From Epiperipatus broadwayi (taxonomy: Eukaryota > Onychophora > Udeonychophora > Euonychophora > Peripatidae), in the NCBI GenBank assembly GCA_028023455.1, contig JAQFVV010006335.1, positions 1,203,412-1,267,411 on the forward strand: a DNA stretch of 64,000 bases, read 5' to 3'. The notes beneath the pieces are model-generated. The model did not search any database. It was not told the origin of the DNA and saw only the letters and a program-made list of their open reading frames with translations. Each line of letters begins with the position of its first letter. Position 1 is the stretch's first letter. This document shows positions 39,590 to 50,891 of the stretch, in pieces. Position numbers and translations under genes: made by a program.

Positions 39590-41201
39590 ATGAATGAAAA
39601 CCAAGATAGTCAGGATATTTCAGAGGATTTGGGAGAATCCCAAGAGCTCCAATCCCTGGATACACAAACTCCACATTTTCATGTAGAAGTAAGAGAGGAA
39701 CAAGAATCTTTGGATGAAGTTAGTCCGAAAAAAGCTAAAGTAGATAAAGATCTACCTGGGGATGAGCAAGTCCAAATATTTACAATATTACAAAGTTTGT
39801 CTACACAGCTACAAAATTTAAATAGTGAATTGAAAAACTCAGAAAGTAAAATAGAAAGTCAAATAAAAAATTCAAATAGTGAATTAGAGAGTAAAATAGA
39901 AAGTCAAGTACAACAATTAAATAGTAAAATAGAAAGTCAAATACAAAATTCAAATAGTGAATTAGAAAGTAAAATAGAAAGTCAAATAAAAAATTCAAAT
40001 AGTGAATTAGAAAGTAAAATAGAAAGTCAAATAAAAAATTCAAATAGTGAATTAAAGAATCAAATTCAAAATTTGGACAGTAAAATAGACAATCACGTAC
40101 AGGAGATCAAAGACCTAAGGGAAGACAATATTACAAAGTTTGTCTACACAGCTACAAAATTTAAATAGTGAATTGAAAAACTCAGAAAGTAAAATAGAAA
40201 GTCAAATAAAAAATTCAAATAGTGAATTAGAGAGTAAAATAGAAAGTCAAGTACAACAATTAAATAATAAAATAGAAAGTCAAATACAAAATTCAAATAG
40301 TGAATTAGAAAGTAAAATAGAAAGTCAAATAAAAAATTCAAATAGTGAATTAATGAATCAAATTCAAAATTTGGACAGTAAAATAGACAATCACGTACAG
40401 GAGATCAAAGACCTAAGGGAAGAGTTAAAGAACCATATAGAAGAGTCAAAATTGGCCTCCGAAAAACAAGAAATAAAAATTAAGAAAGAAATAAAAATAA
40501 AGTCGGAAAGGGCCGAAAATATGATCGAGGCTATTCAGCAGGACTTCGTAAGCCAATATGTAGAATTAAACAGTGAAGTTAAGGATAAAATAGAATGTAT
40601 TAAGGGAGAATTAGATAGTGCTAGGAGTGAGTTTAGAAACTTAAAAGAAGAAGTCCAAAATATATCTCTTGAACCTGACAATGTAGCAAAAGGATGTCAG
40701 AGCCAGATTACTAGCAGAATAGCTAAGTTAGAAACTCAAGAGGTAACCCAATATGAAATTAATAAAAATGTAGAAAGTGAGCTAATTCAAGTTATAGGAA
40801 AGGTAGAACATTTTAATGAGATATTAGCAAATAATTCACAAATATTACATAATGATCTCAAAGAGGAAATGGGGGAATATATGATTCAGTGTGAGAATAC
40901 AGTATATCAACGACTAGAAGATAAACTTGAATTAGAGAAAGATGAAACTATTAACCAGTTAAAGCAACAAATTCAACATTTAAATGTAGGCCTTAAGGAC
41001 AGTTCTACAAGAATAGACTGTGAATGGCAAAATTATAAATTAGGATTAGAAAGTAGTATGCAAGCTGTGGACCTTAATCTGGATAAAGTTGTTCATAGTA
41101 AAAATGTATCTGAAACTCAGGTTAAGGAAATCAATAATGATCATAATAAACCCATAATCTCTGAGTTACATACAATGATTAGTCCTCTTGAATCAATGTA
41201 A
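39590..41201 (+). pseudogene. gag-like N-terminal coiled-coil protein, frameshifted by a tandem duplication
   Basis: ATG at 39590 starts an acidic N-terminus (MNENQDSQDISEDLGESQEL), followed from about residue 64 by a long coiled coil built on a 15-aa (45-bp) repeat close to NSNSELESKIESQIK. A larger duplication (unit 1, 39782-40124, 343 bp; unit 2, 40125-40422, 298 bp, one 45-bp repeat shorter) breaks the frame: the first frame stops at 40168, and the second, with no ATG of its own, runs on to 41201. The rest is predicted coiled coil, Glu/Lys/Asn/Gln-rich, to ESM at the stop. It probably serves as the assembly domain of a gag protein whose capsid-like part lies downstream in another frame. 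Not functional as it stands. Confidence 0.65.
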
Positions 41202-41293
41202 AATCCATTGAATGAGGCCAGACATAAAGTCATGTTAGAGCCCGAAAGTAATAGCTCCATGGCCTTAAAATTCCTCAAAATAAAATTCTTTAA

Positions 41294-42022
41294 AGAGAAT
41301 ACCTGGAGAATCCACATGAATATCTCCAAAATTTAGACGAATTGTTCACCTTATGTCATTTGTCTGAGGTAGAGAAGATTGCCATTGCCACAAACCATTT
41401 GTGTGTTGCATCTAAAGATTGGTGGCAATCGTTATTTATAAAACCAGAAACATATGGGGACTTTAAATATCTTATGTTAGCCTGTTTTTGGGGGGAAGAT
41501 CGCCAAGACAACCTCAGGTATCAAATATCTCAGGAAAGGTATCATGTAAATAAGGGCAGTTACACTCAGTCTTTCAGGAGTCAGGCTGTCAAACTGAAAA
41601 CGTTGACAGCCTATCCTTTATCTGAGACCCAAATTGTACGAATAATTCACCATAATTTACCGAGGCATATCGAGCAGGTCTTGATTGCTGTGGACAGGCA
41701 TACAATAGAAGAGGTAGTCGAAATTCTAGATTCACTAGAAAACAGTGATAGGAATATGGATCATAGGAGTAGGATAAATAGGGACACCCATCCTATGGTA
41801 AACAATATAAATTTCACAGATAGGTCATATGGGGGAAAAAGGAAGTTAAGTAAAGAAAAGGGATATTATAGGATGAATCCCTATAGTAAACCAAATAGAC
41901 ACCTCAGTAGGCCGACAGTGAAGAGAAGGATTCTAAATGAGAATCAACCTTCTACTAGTGGTATCCCAATGATGCCAAAGAAAAATAACAAAGGTAGTAA
42001 AAATAGTGGGGCATTAAATTAA
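41294..42022 (+). pseudogene. gag capsid-like domain (Ty3/gypsy retrotransposon gag type)
   Basis: Open from just after a TAA at 41291 to the stop at 42022, with no natural start, so it must once have been continuous with the coiled-coil part. Early residues read NPHEYLQNLDELFTLCHLSE, followed by the landmark KDWWQSL, then TYGDFKYLMLACFWGEDRQD, SYTQSFRSQAVKLKTLTAYP and LPRHIEQVLIAVDRHTIEEV. This succession (W pair, aromatic-F-K before a hydrophobic F/W helix, later L-P and T-x-E-E-V) is characteristic of retrotransposon gag capsids. The C-terminus is basic and Ser/Asn-rich, with no CCHC zinc knuckle seen. The link to the upstream frame (41202-41293) contains a stop and at least one frame change. 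Confidence 0.65.
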
Positions 42023-44854
42023 AAAGGACCCCTATGAAATTGTGAAACAAGTGGGTGAGAATGCCTTTTAGTCTCAACCCCTGATGGAACAAGAGGTATC
42101 TATAATGCCCGAAGCTTACTACCATATCCTAAACAAAATTAAATCTGTAAGATTGAATTTATTAACTTCTAAGAGAAGTATGATATAGACCTAGCAATAC
42201 AATAAGAAATATTAATAAGGCATATATTATTTTATTTTTATTTTTCATAATGGTGGGAGAATTGTAACCTAGTGTTATTGACACTTGGTTTATTTGGCAT
42301 TGTTTCCACAGGAAAACAATGCTATCCTTTTTTAGAAAATAAAAAGATAAAATAATAATAATATTAAGTGATTAATAAAGTATGCTATTTACTCACTTTA
42401 ACGTGTTTTAAGCAAATAACTAATAAATTTGGTAATCCAATGTCATTTTGAAGAAGAGCATTAATAATTTAATTAAAATATTAACAATAAGAGCAATTTA
42501 ATATAGTATAAAAGCACATATCATAAACAGTAATTGATTTTGGATGGGTGGAGAGGGAGAGTAGATGAGTATCTTATCATAAAGCACAATAACTTCTGAT
42601 AATTTATTTTTATAGAAAATCATATTTAAAAGAAATATACATCACTAATTATTAATTAAGTGTATTTATTATTTTTCATTATTTGTCAAGTTACTTTGTA
42701 ATCCATTTAAATCATATAGAAAAATATATGACTGTAATAAGTTTTTTTTTCCTTTCTTTTGTTTATGTTATAATTAAATGATTATTTTTCTGTAAGAGGT
42801 CACTAAAAGAAGACCGCCAAATTTTGAAGAAAGTTTAGTCTGACATTAGTTTTACAAGGAGGAAGCAGTACTGAAATTCGGTAACAATTTTTTTATTATT
42901 TTTTATTGCAGAAATAAATATAAGTCAAGTAAATTTTTAATAATATCATGCGTGGCTAATCTTATTTGATAAGATATTCTGTTTTCTGTGGCCATCTACC
43001 TATTTTAAAGCTTTTTATATGCAAAAATATACTATCTTCTGCTAAAGTTCAAAATGACCGTATTGACTCCAGCAATCACGGAAAGTGTCATTATGTTTAA
43101 AATAAATAATATAAGTAATTTCCAGGAAATAATCAATTATTTGTTAACTTTACCTTATTTAATAATCTTTTTGTGGTATAAAAGAAAAATTATAATTAAA
43201 AGACATATTATAAAAGCCAAGGAAAGTTAACTAGAAAATTTCACGCTCTTTCTAAAAGAAGTTGTCTGCTTTGAAAATAATGTAAGTTTCCCCCGTTAAA
43301 ATATGTTTTATTCACTGAAAATTATCTAAAAATAATATTAATGATCAATGATATTTACTTATGCACCTGTATATTTTTAAAAAGAAAATATAAATTTTCT
43401 CAAGGCAAATATCGGAAAATTTGTATGTGTGCATTTTAGGGAGAATTTATTATTAAAGAAAAATTACAATTCCTAGAGTAGGAATAAAAACTACAAACAT
43501 TAGTGACTTAATTATAACCATAATATAATATGTTATATTATACATCAATTGGAGTCGTGAAAACTTCATATCCACGTAAGTCAGCTGCAGTCCTTATAAT
43601 AATAGTATTTTGGAAAATTCACGCATTATTTTATTCATAAGCCAGCTAGCTAAAAATGATACGTATCGCCAATAGTAAAAAGAAAAGAATTGTATATGTG
43701 ATCGTCTATCGTCAAATATTCGTCATGTTAAAATATGTTTTATTTTTCTTGGATCCCAAAATTATATCAGTTAATTCAAGGAAGAGTTAACATCCAACGC
43801 TGCTATGTTTTCTTTGCCTAATTTATTAATTGCACCAGAATGGAGGCAACTTTTATATAAATGAAATAATAAAATGTGTTTCTTATATTAAATTTGCTTT
43901 GTGAACTACGAATGGATCAAGTTCTTCATCTGGATAAATTGCCCAATGGAAAACATTTTTCTAGTGAGATAATAAGCACTTGTTAAGTAATGATTTTTTT
44001 TCTAATTTGTAAAATTATGTGTATTTTTTTTTATATCTACAGGTTAAAGGCTGTATAGTCAAGTAATATTTAAGACTTGTAATCATAAAGGTATGTTTTC
44101 ATGTAATTATTATAGGTTAAATTTATATTTGACATGAAAAAAAAAATTTTTTTTTATAAAATGTGTTTACTTATGATATGCAATTATGGGTATAAATTTA
44201 TATGTTAGATGCGTAAAAGAAGAAAAATTTAGATACTTAATAGGTAAAATATCTAGTTAAAATTATCAGAAGTAATTAAAGAGAAGTGCTATACAGGATA
44301 TTACTTATTTAAAGTTTGAAACAAATTTATACTATGTTAATTGAGTAACTTATTCCCAATTATTCTTTATTAACGCATTCTCTTAATTTAGTTCAAGATA
44401 CTATACTACCAATTACTTGTTGAATGTTTCTTTGGTAAAGGTAAAAATTATTATGGTTAATTCTGTGATATCCATTGATTTCGGACGTTGATCTAAGTAT
44501 ACCCCGGAACATAAATTTAGAGTAATTAATGTATTTGCTTGTCTTGCCCCGATATAGCATTGGTATATGCTTAAGATTCGCATAAGTAATAATTGTAATG
44601 TCTTTATTTTGTGGGATGGAAAATGATCTCCCCAAAAGCTTTATTTTACATGAGGGGAATAGATAAATCTAGTATTCGGATATGTTTATAACCCAAGTGA
44701 TCGCTTCTCAGAGTTAGGATGATCAGTAATTTATATCGTATTTAGTGTATTTCATTCGTTAAAATCCCAGGAGAGGATTATATTTGGTGTGCGTTCCTAT
44801 TATGCCCAAGTAAGAGGCAAGGACCCACCAAACTATTTTAATATAGTAGTTAAC
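42023..44854. other. Internal non-coding region of the LTR element
   Basis: About 2.8 kb downstream of gag with no protease, reverse transcriptase, RNase H or integrase signature and no frame longer than about 80 codons. A purine-rich run (AAGTAAGAGGCAAGGA, about 44808) lies 31 bp before the 3' LTR; it is the nearest candidate for a polypurine tract but is not adjacent. Confidence 0.5.
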
Positions 44855-46759
44855 TCTACAGACCTTCAGTGTTATTCCATATTCCTCATGAGAAAATAGA
44901 GATAATTCCACCATGGAAGGTGTTGAATATTGTGTTTTGTTTAGAAAGTTATGGCAAGATAACGGGTATATTGGAGGTTAATTCCTCACGATCCATTTAG
45001 TATAAATAGCGTGCTAGTATATATGATCAATGTCTGGATTGTGCGGCGGAATAGTGCTGGTAATACACACATAAGTCAATGGAGAGAGTAAGTTTAAAAT
45101 TGCATGATTTAAAAATTTTATTTGCCAATGGAGGATTCAAATATTAGGTTTAATTTGGGTTAATGAATAAGTAGCACTCACAATATAACTTATACTGAGG
45201 AATACAATGTGTATAACAACTTCAGTTGTTATTAAGATAAATATTAAAATAATAAGTGTAACTTCTGATAAATAACCCATAAATTATAATAAGTTATCTA
45301 AATAAACTATCATTTAATTAAAGATATGATAATAAAAATTGTTTGTACGCATTGCCTAGAATCAGATTATTTTTATTTTAAAACAAATAGCTAGTTAATA
45401 AAGTTAAGCAGCCGTTCATATAAGATACACTAAATGGATGAGTTGATGTATCGATGAAAATACTTATTTTGTTATATTCAATTTGCATAAATGTAAAAAG
45501 AAGATGAAGAAGTAGTTTGAATCCAGGTCTAAAAGTATAGACAAATTAATGTTAGTTATATTTTGTTTTATCCATATGGGATCGAATAAATTGTATATGT
45601 TTGTTTATTATGTTAATCATAAAGGATAGTTTTGTTAAACTGTAATAATAAATTATAATTTTGTTATAATTTAATAATAAATTATAGTCTTGTTACAAGT
45701 TGTCTTGAGTCATTTTTCTTGTGTGCTAAATAAAAGTGTATTTGCATAATACTTGCAATACTTTTCTTGAGTCCAAAATCATTTATGAAATCTTAAATTC
45801 AATACACCAGATAGACAATTGTAAGCAGATCAGAATATTTCAGTATATTTTAATTTAATAAGAATTATTTATGGAATTGAAAACTTCAGACCAAGACATT
45901 TTATTTTATATGTGTGTAAAATCACTTTATTCCCAAACTAGTAGCTTTTGGTTGCACATTATTTCGTACACATTTAAGTGAAGTGTCTATGTAATAAATC
46001 TTAGTTAAATTATTGTGTTGTCATGGATAATGGAAGGACACAAAAGTACCCTTGTCTTTTCATCATTCCAACTGAGATTCTGGAAAATGGGCTGTATTAT
46101 TCAAAATTATGCGTTATTATTGAATATGGTTATCATCTCATTAAATATTATAATAGTTGATGTGTGGATGAAGACACCTGGAATTTAATAAGGTAAATGT
46201 TTCCTATAGCTGATCAGAATGTCAGTCATATGCGACAACACAATACTGCCGAGCATTTTTCTTTAAAAATAACAGAGAACCCTGAAATTAGTGTCATTAT
46301 TATAAGTGCTCTTAAATTAAGAATTGATTCATTATGATCAATATTACAAGTGTGGCATGGCTTAAGAGATTGAAACTTCTGATTGTATAATAATAAAATA
46401 TTGAGATCATATTGGCAAATTAATGAATGTTTTATTTTAGTCAGTAATATAAACAATGACATGAAATCATCATCATCATTGTCGAACAGTGCAAGTACTT
46501 ACAGTTCAGAGAATGTGTTTTGGAGAGAGAAAGAATGTTAGTTCATTCTAAATTTTATTTTTAAATTTATTTTATTAATGATAATTTTTTTTTATTCTAT
46601 CTCTGTCTGAACTGCATATCGCTGTAGCTGAATTATTGTAACTAACCAAACGAAGAGCTATATTAGGTAATATAGGGTTTGCTACCCGAATCATAGATGG
46701 AAGCATTTGGGATTTCCAAATTCTCTTTAATAGAAATGAAGTCTTCGTTTATTAGGTTA

Positions 46760-46761
<2 letters not shown>
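44855..46761 (+). repeat. 3' long terminal repeat, 1907 bp, with preserved empty site
   Basis: Uninterrupted direct repeat of the 5' LTR. The transposon target occurs once (GAATTATT, 45862-45869). About half of the substitutions between the two copies are at CpG/TpG/CpA positions. Confidence 0.85.

Positions 46762-46813
<52 letters not shown>
46762..46813. repeat. (TA)n tract, right part of the LTR-element target site
   Basis: About 26 TA units starting where the 3' LTR ends. Confidence 0.95.
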
Positions 46814-46816
<3 letters not shown>

Positions 46817-46889
46817 GGCTTGTCTATAGGTGGTACGACCCTAAGCAGAGTTTCCAAGTCCCTTATATTAGGCCCTACTTGGATTCAGG

Positions 46890-47135
46890 TTAGGTTCTCT
46901 TGTTTACATGTGAAAATGTTGTTTCATGTTGAGACAGGCTAATATTTAAATTTCAGGTCACTGTCTTAATAATCAAATAAAAAAATAGTCATAGATCACA
47001 TGACCCAATTCTCTTAAGCTTGTAAAAATTAAACAAGGAACATTGTGAATTGCTCAACAAACTTTGTGATAAATACTTAGCCAGAGAAAGCATTTAAATA
47101 TCTCTGTCAGGATACCTCCCAAACATCTGACCATG
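46890..47135 (+). repeat. Dispersed repeat T, copy 1
   Basis: Nearly the same sequence as 54741-54980. Shared landmarks include TTACATGTGAAAATGTTGTT, AGTCATAGATCACATGACCC, AATTCTCTTAAGCTTGTAAA, GTGAATTGCTCAACAAACTT and CTGACCATGG. Few differences are visible. Confidence 0.8.
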
Positions 47136-49610
47136 GATGAAAAAACACCACCATCTAAACGCAAGTCGGAACCAAACTCAGCTGAACCAAACTGAAATTC
47201 AAACCCAACTCACTAGCTCAGATTAGTAGAAATCTAAATCGACAGCACAGTTTTATGCACCAAGAAACTAGCTCAATGGTTGGTGAGGATTAGAGACCCC
47301 TGAACTGACACTAATATCGGATAATTAATTAACTTAAGATACTTTTTTAAATTGAATCATATGTACATGTTTGGATTGCCAATCCAGACAGCGAGCATTA
47401 ACATTAAAATAATTATTGAATAAGATAATTAAGAAACTAAGAAACCTAGTGTGTTTAGAAAATATTTAATAATAATAGTTTGTTTTGTTTGAATTTTAAA
47501 TAATGATTATATTAATTAATTCTAGTCCTTAAACAAAGTTTATAATTATAATAAGAGTGGCAGTCCTTATTATATGCCAATGAGTATTAAGCAATATTAT
47601 GGAATTCTATGCCTATGACCCCAATAAGAAAATAAAGACAGATAAAGGTATTCATTTGTAAAGGATATTATTATTCTAATTTATATGAAAGAATGTCAGA
47701 TTTATTTTCACATTCGCAAATCCATTCATGAAGAGCAAGATACATATTTAGGGCATAAATTTAACCTTTTATTAGGAAACTTACTTACTTTGAGATAACT
47801 GAGAATTTTTTTGACTTTAATTGAAATCACTTGGTCACAAATCATGAGCATCAGAGTGGGCTTCATTGGAACAGAGAGTCAATGGTGCTGACGAATTATG
47901 AGCTATAAAATAAAGTCGAAAGACAAAGGCTGGTCGATGATCTAAGTCCTATGGTGGCTTGCATTTCACAAGTCTTACTGCCCTTTAAGGAAATGTGAAA
48001 CATGGAGGAAACCAGGCTGAGTCGGAACTACGAGCCTTTGGTATTCCAAATATAACATGAGCAGAGGAGGAAGTGCTTTCTTCCTTGTTAATTTAAAATA
48101 ACAGAAATCTTATCACCGACAAGCCTAATGGAGCGGAAGATTGCCCTACATCAGCAATGTAAAACCCAATTATAGAATGCTCTACATGATGACTTGATCA
48201 ATTTAATTAAAGTCAAATGAGCTTTTAACTAAAATTATTTTAAAGTATTTGTAAATCATATTAATTATGCCCCAAACATTGCCCTTCCTGAATCTTAAAA
48301 GAAAATAATAGAAATTTGAATTAGAATATATTTGATTTTTTTATTGGCCCTTTTTCAAAACCATTTTAACATACATGAATAAATAAATATTGGTGAGTAT
48401 GAGAAGAAAAAAAAAACATTTTAACATTATGTAGAGATATAAACATTTGTAAATTAGATAGGAGCTCTAGGCATAGGTGAGAAACGGAGCTAATAATTTA
48501 TTATAAGCCAATTATAAAAATAACAAACATTTAATCATTTCTTTCGACTCGATGATTAATAGAACTATATAAAACTAGTTCTAATGGGAGAGAATTACTA
48601 TCAGAATTAATATTATATTATTTGCACAAAGAAAATGGGACAAAGGAGTTCATCGAGTTGAAAAATTATTGGCATATAATTAAAAATAAACGACATTAAT
48701 AAAGCACACAAAATATATATCTATAGTATAGTAAATGAAGTGCCATCATAAGAAAGGAAAGTTAAAGACTAGAGGTTGAGAGAATTACAATATAATTTAC
48801 AATGGCATAAATAAAAGGTTTTATAAAGATTATTACATTATAAATGAGAAGAGCTCTTAAAGGAAGTGTAAAGTAAAGTTCGGAAACTGGCCAGAAACCT
48901 TAATGTTAATTATGAAAATATTTTACCCATTTCTTCCAGTGCTGGTTCCCTTAGTTTACACATCTGATTGAGAAAAATGTAGGCATGCATTTGGTCGATT
49001 ACTTGAACAGTATTTTAATGAATTTTCATGATTTTAGCAGCAAGATTGGTCTGGAAAAGATTCAGCAGCTACATTGAAGAATTTTAGGGGACTTCAGGAA
49101 CAATAGCCAGTTTCCTGGCATTTAGCCCCTTACCATGATAGGGACACTATTTGAATTCATGATATAAAATGCATAGAGTTTACTGCACTTCTCTCCAAAC
49201 TTTTCATAGCTATATATACTGCATTTGATGCCTCTGGGTTAGCACTTCTTTCATTATCAATGTCACAAAATCTACTAGTTGTTTTTAGATACATTCCTTC
49301 AATAAGGCTTTCAAACTCATTAACTTGAATTCATTTTCTAATTAGAAAATGAATTCTTAAATCTAAAAACGATTTTAATTAGGAAATCCTTACATTTTAA
49401 ATACTTAACTTTTTTTTCTAATTAATAAAACTTAACCCATTGTTTTGGAAAGGGGAAATCTGAAAGCTTATCAAAAGAATGTAGCTTTTAATCATTAAAG
49501 TTTTAACAAATTATTTAAAGTAAAAACAAACATTCCTGACACAATGAAACTTTCAAACAATTATATATATTTAAATATTTACAAATATATACACACAATT
49601 TACTTAGTTG

Positions 49611-49611
<1 letters not shown>
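47136..49611. other. Unclassified spacer between LTR element and complete PLE
   Basis: No gene supported. 47850-48180 and 48940-49160 have more balanced composition and could be old retroelement sequence, but no frame or motif is recognisable. Confidence 0.35.

Positions 49612-49650
<39 letters not shown>
49612..49650. repeat. (TA)n tract at the 5' edge of the PLE
   Basis: About 19 TA units abutting the first pseudo-LTR. Confidence 0.95.
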
Positions 49651-49653
<3 letters not shown>

Positions 49654-49944
49654 TTGTATCAATAAGCGAGATGATACGTGCAAACTTCCTCCTATTTGGA
49701 AAGATTTCTTTAAAAAACATTCTTAAATTTAACATTTTTGCTATTGGTGGGTTTTTTAATGTTTTATTCAAACCAGTGATTGTAGCGCCTCTACAACCGT
49801 CTTTCTACCTTTTTATAACTCTGTGGATGGCTTGTGTGACCAAGTCGAAACGTCAGTAAATTGATATTAAAAGTTTTTAACACGGATGAACCCGCAAAAT
49901 ATGTATTTTATATATTTAACCCGTGCAAATCTTCGTTTTAACAT
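49651..49944 (+). repeat. PLE 5' pseudo-LTR (294 bp)
   Basis: Identical to 52177-52470. It begins AGATTGTATCAATAAGCGAG and ends CTTCGTTTTAACAT. Its first ~76 bp correspond to the last codons of the endonuclease. It also contains the N-terminal ATG at 49886 and a tail signature with a 4-bp stem, CTTG-TGTGAC-CAAG, followed by TCGAAACGTC (about 49829-49856), resembling the hammerhead-like motifs described in PLE terminal repeats. Confidence 0.9.
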
Positions 49945-50305
49945 TACTAACCTCTACGGGGAGGAAATTTTCAAACAGCTGCATATATTTGAAAGAACGT
50001 GGAGTAAGAAATGTAAGTTACTTTGTAATTTATCTTTTTTGTTAGCGTGCAAAAATCATAACGTTATACCCACTTGCTGTAAAATTGTGTTTCACAAGAA
50101 CAATTATAATGTTAGTAAAATTCTAAGGAAAACCAGCAATATTATTTTAAACTCCTTTATTAAAGAAACTCGGAAAAATTTAGACAAAATTGATAAAGTA
50201 TTGCTACATTTACGTTTATTCCTTAGTAATAAAATACATCCTTTACTGTGGACTAGTTTTGATCGTATTGCAAGTTTTCGATCATTTAAAGATTCGAATT
50301 GGTAA
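49886..50305 (+). pseudogene. PLE N-terminal domain (frame 1)
   Basis: ATG at 49886 lies inside the 5' pseudo-LTR and opens a 139-codon frame reading MNPQNMYFIYLTRANLRFNI and later KNLDKIDKVLLHLRLFLSNK. This is the basic, Leu/Lys-rich region that precedes the reverse transcriptase in PLEs; its biochemical role is not well defined. The frame ends with a stop at 50303-50305, and the next overlapping frame continues the PLE-like sequence, indicating a one-base shift near 50295. The ATG is the first in-frame one after the shared repeat start, and I take it as the likely natural start. Confidence 0.6.
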
Positions 50306-50891
50306 CAGCAAAGCAAAAGAAAAAATTGCAAATGCTAATTAGAACACAATCCCCAAACATTATGTATCCAAATCAAAAAACCGTTTACAATTTATCTAAG
50401 AAAGCCCTCTCTACAGATGAAATTTCGGTTTTAGAAAAAGGTTTCAATTTTGCTTTAACACCTTCCCGGATACCTTTTGAGAAAATTGTCTGTAATGTTG
50501 AATCAGCTCTTGATAAAATTGATTCTACATCGGCTGATTTAGCTAGAGCTGAGATTTGTAATATTTTAAAAAAGCTAAGCTTCCTAAAAATAATTTTTCA
50601 AAGAAAGAAAGACAAGCATTAAATAATATAAAATCGGACAAATCAATTGTTGTACTTCCAGCTGATAAAGGTAATGCCACAGTTGTAATGGATCGTGACA
50701 TTTACCATAATAAAATTTTAGATCTGCTTAGTGATAAAACTTATAAACTATCAAAAGAGATCATACTACATATTTGGAAAAAACAACAAAAGCTATTATT
50801 AATAAATCACCTATTGAAACAGAGATAAAAAATAAAATAATCCTCGTGAAAAATCTTGTGTCTGTCCAAAATTTTATGGACTTCCAAAATT
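50299..50891 (+). pseudogene. PLE pre-RT region, several short shifted frames
   Basis: Continues the PLE protein in pieces. The first frame (to 50622) contains KALSTDEISVLEKGFNFALT and ARAEICNILKK. A shift at the A run near 50575 leads to NFSKKERQALNNIKSDKSIV and VLPADKGNATVVMDR, the conserved ADKG/VVxD motif just upstream of the reverse transcriptase fingers in PLEs. A further shift near 50765 leads to YLEKTTKAIINKSPIETEIK, and two more near 50845 and 50890 lead through CPKFYGLPK into the RT core. None of these segments has its own credible start; they are parts of one broken gene. Confidence 0.65.

Larger units (their letters stand above)
34881..46761 (+). mobile_element. LTR-type retroelement with gag only, 11.9 kb including a nested DNA transposon
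   Basis: Two direct repeats (34881-39023 with its insertion, and 44855-46761) bound an internal region of 5.8 kb. Removing the nested transposon and one target copy makes both repeats exactly 1907 bp. The ends are TCTA...TAGA, not the usual TG...CA. Outer flanks on both sides are (TA)n, consistent with insertion in a TA microsatellite. Internally a coiled-coil and capsid-like gag is recognisable (39590-42022); 42023-44854 has no pol-like frame. A candidate primer-binding site (TGGCCACCCAACTACAGG, 39026) begins 2 nt after the 5' repeat. I see no clear polypurine tract directly before the 3' repeat. Best reading: a non-autonomous, gag-bearing Ty3/gypsy-like derivative mobilised in trans. Confidence 0.7.

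Noticed and set aside
39801-40341. Minus-strand frames rich in Phe/Leu/Tyr over the gag coiled coil
   Set aside because: Antisense reflection of the 45-bp repeat encoding the coiled coil.
34881-46761. Interpretation of the 1.9-kb direct repeats as a plain segmental duplication
   Set aside because: Equal length, abrupt ends shared with (TA)n on both outer sides, and a gag gene between them fit an LTR element better.
47133-47195. Short ATG frame of 20 codons (MDEKTPPSKRKSEPNSAEPN)
   Set aside because: Looks protein-like but stops at once, with no continuation in any frame; it starts at the edge of repeat T and has no support.
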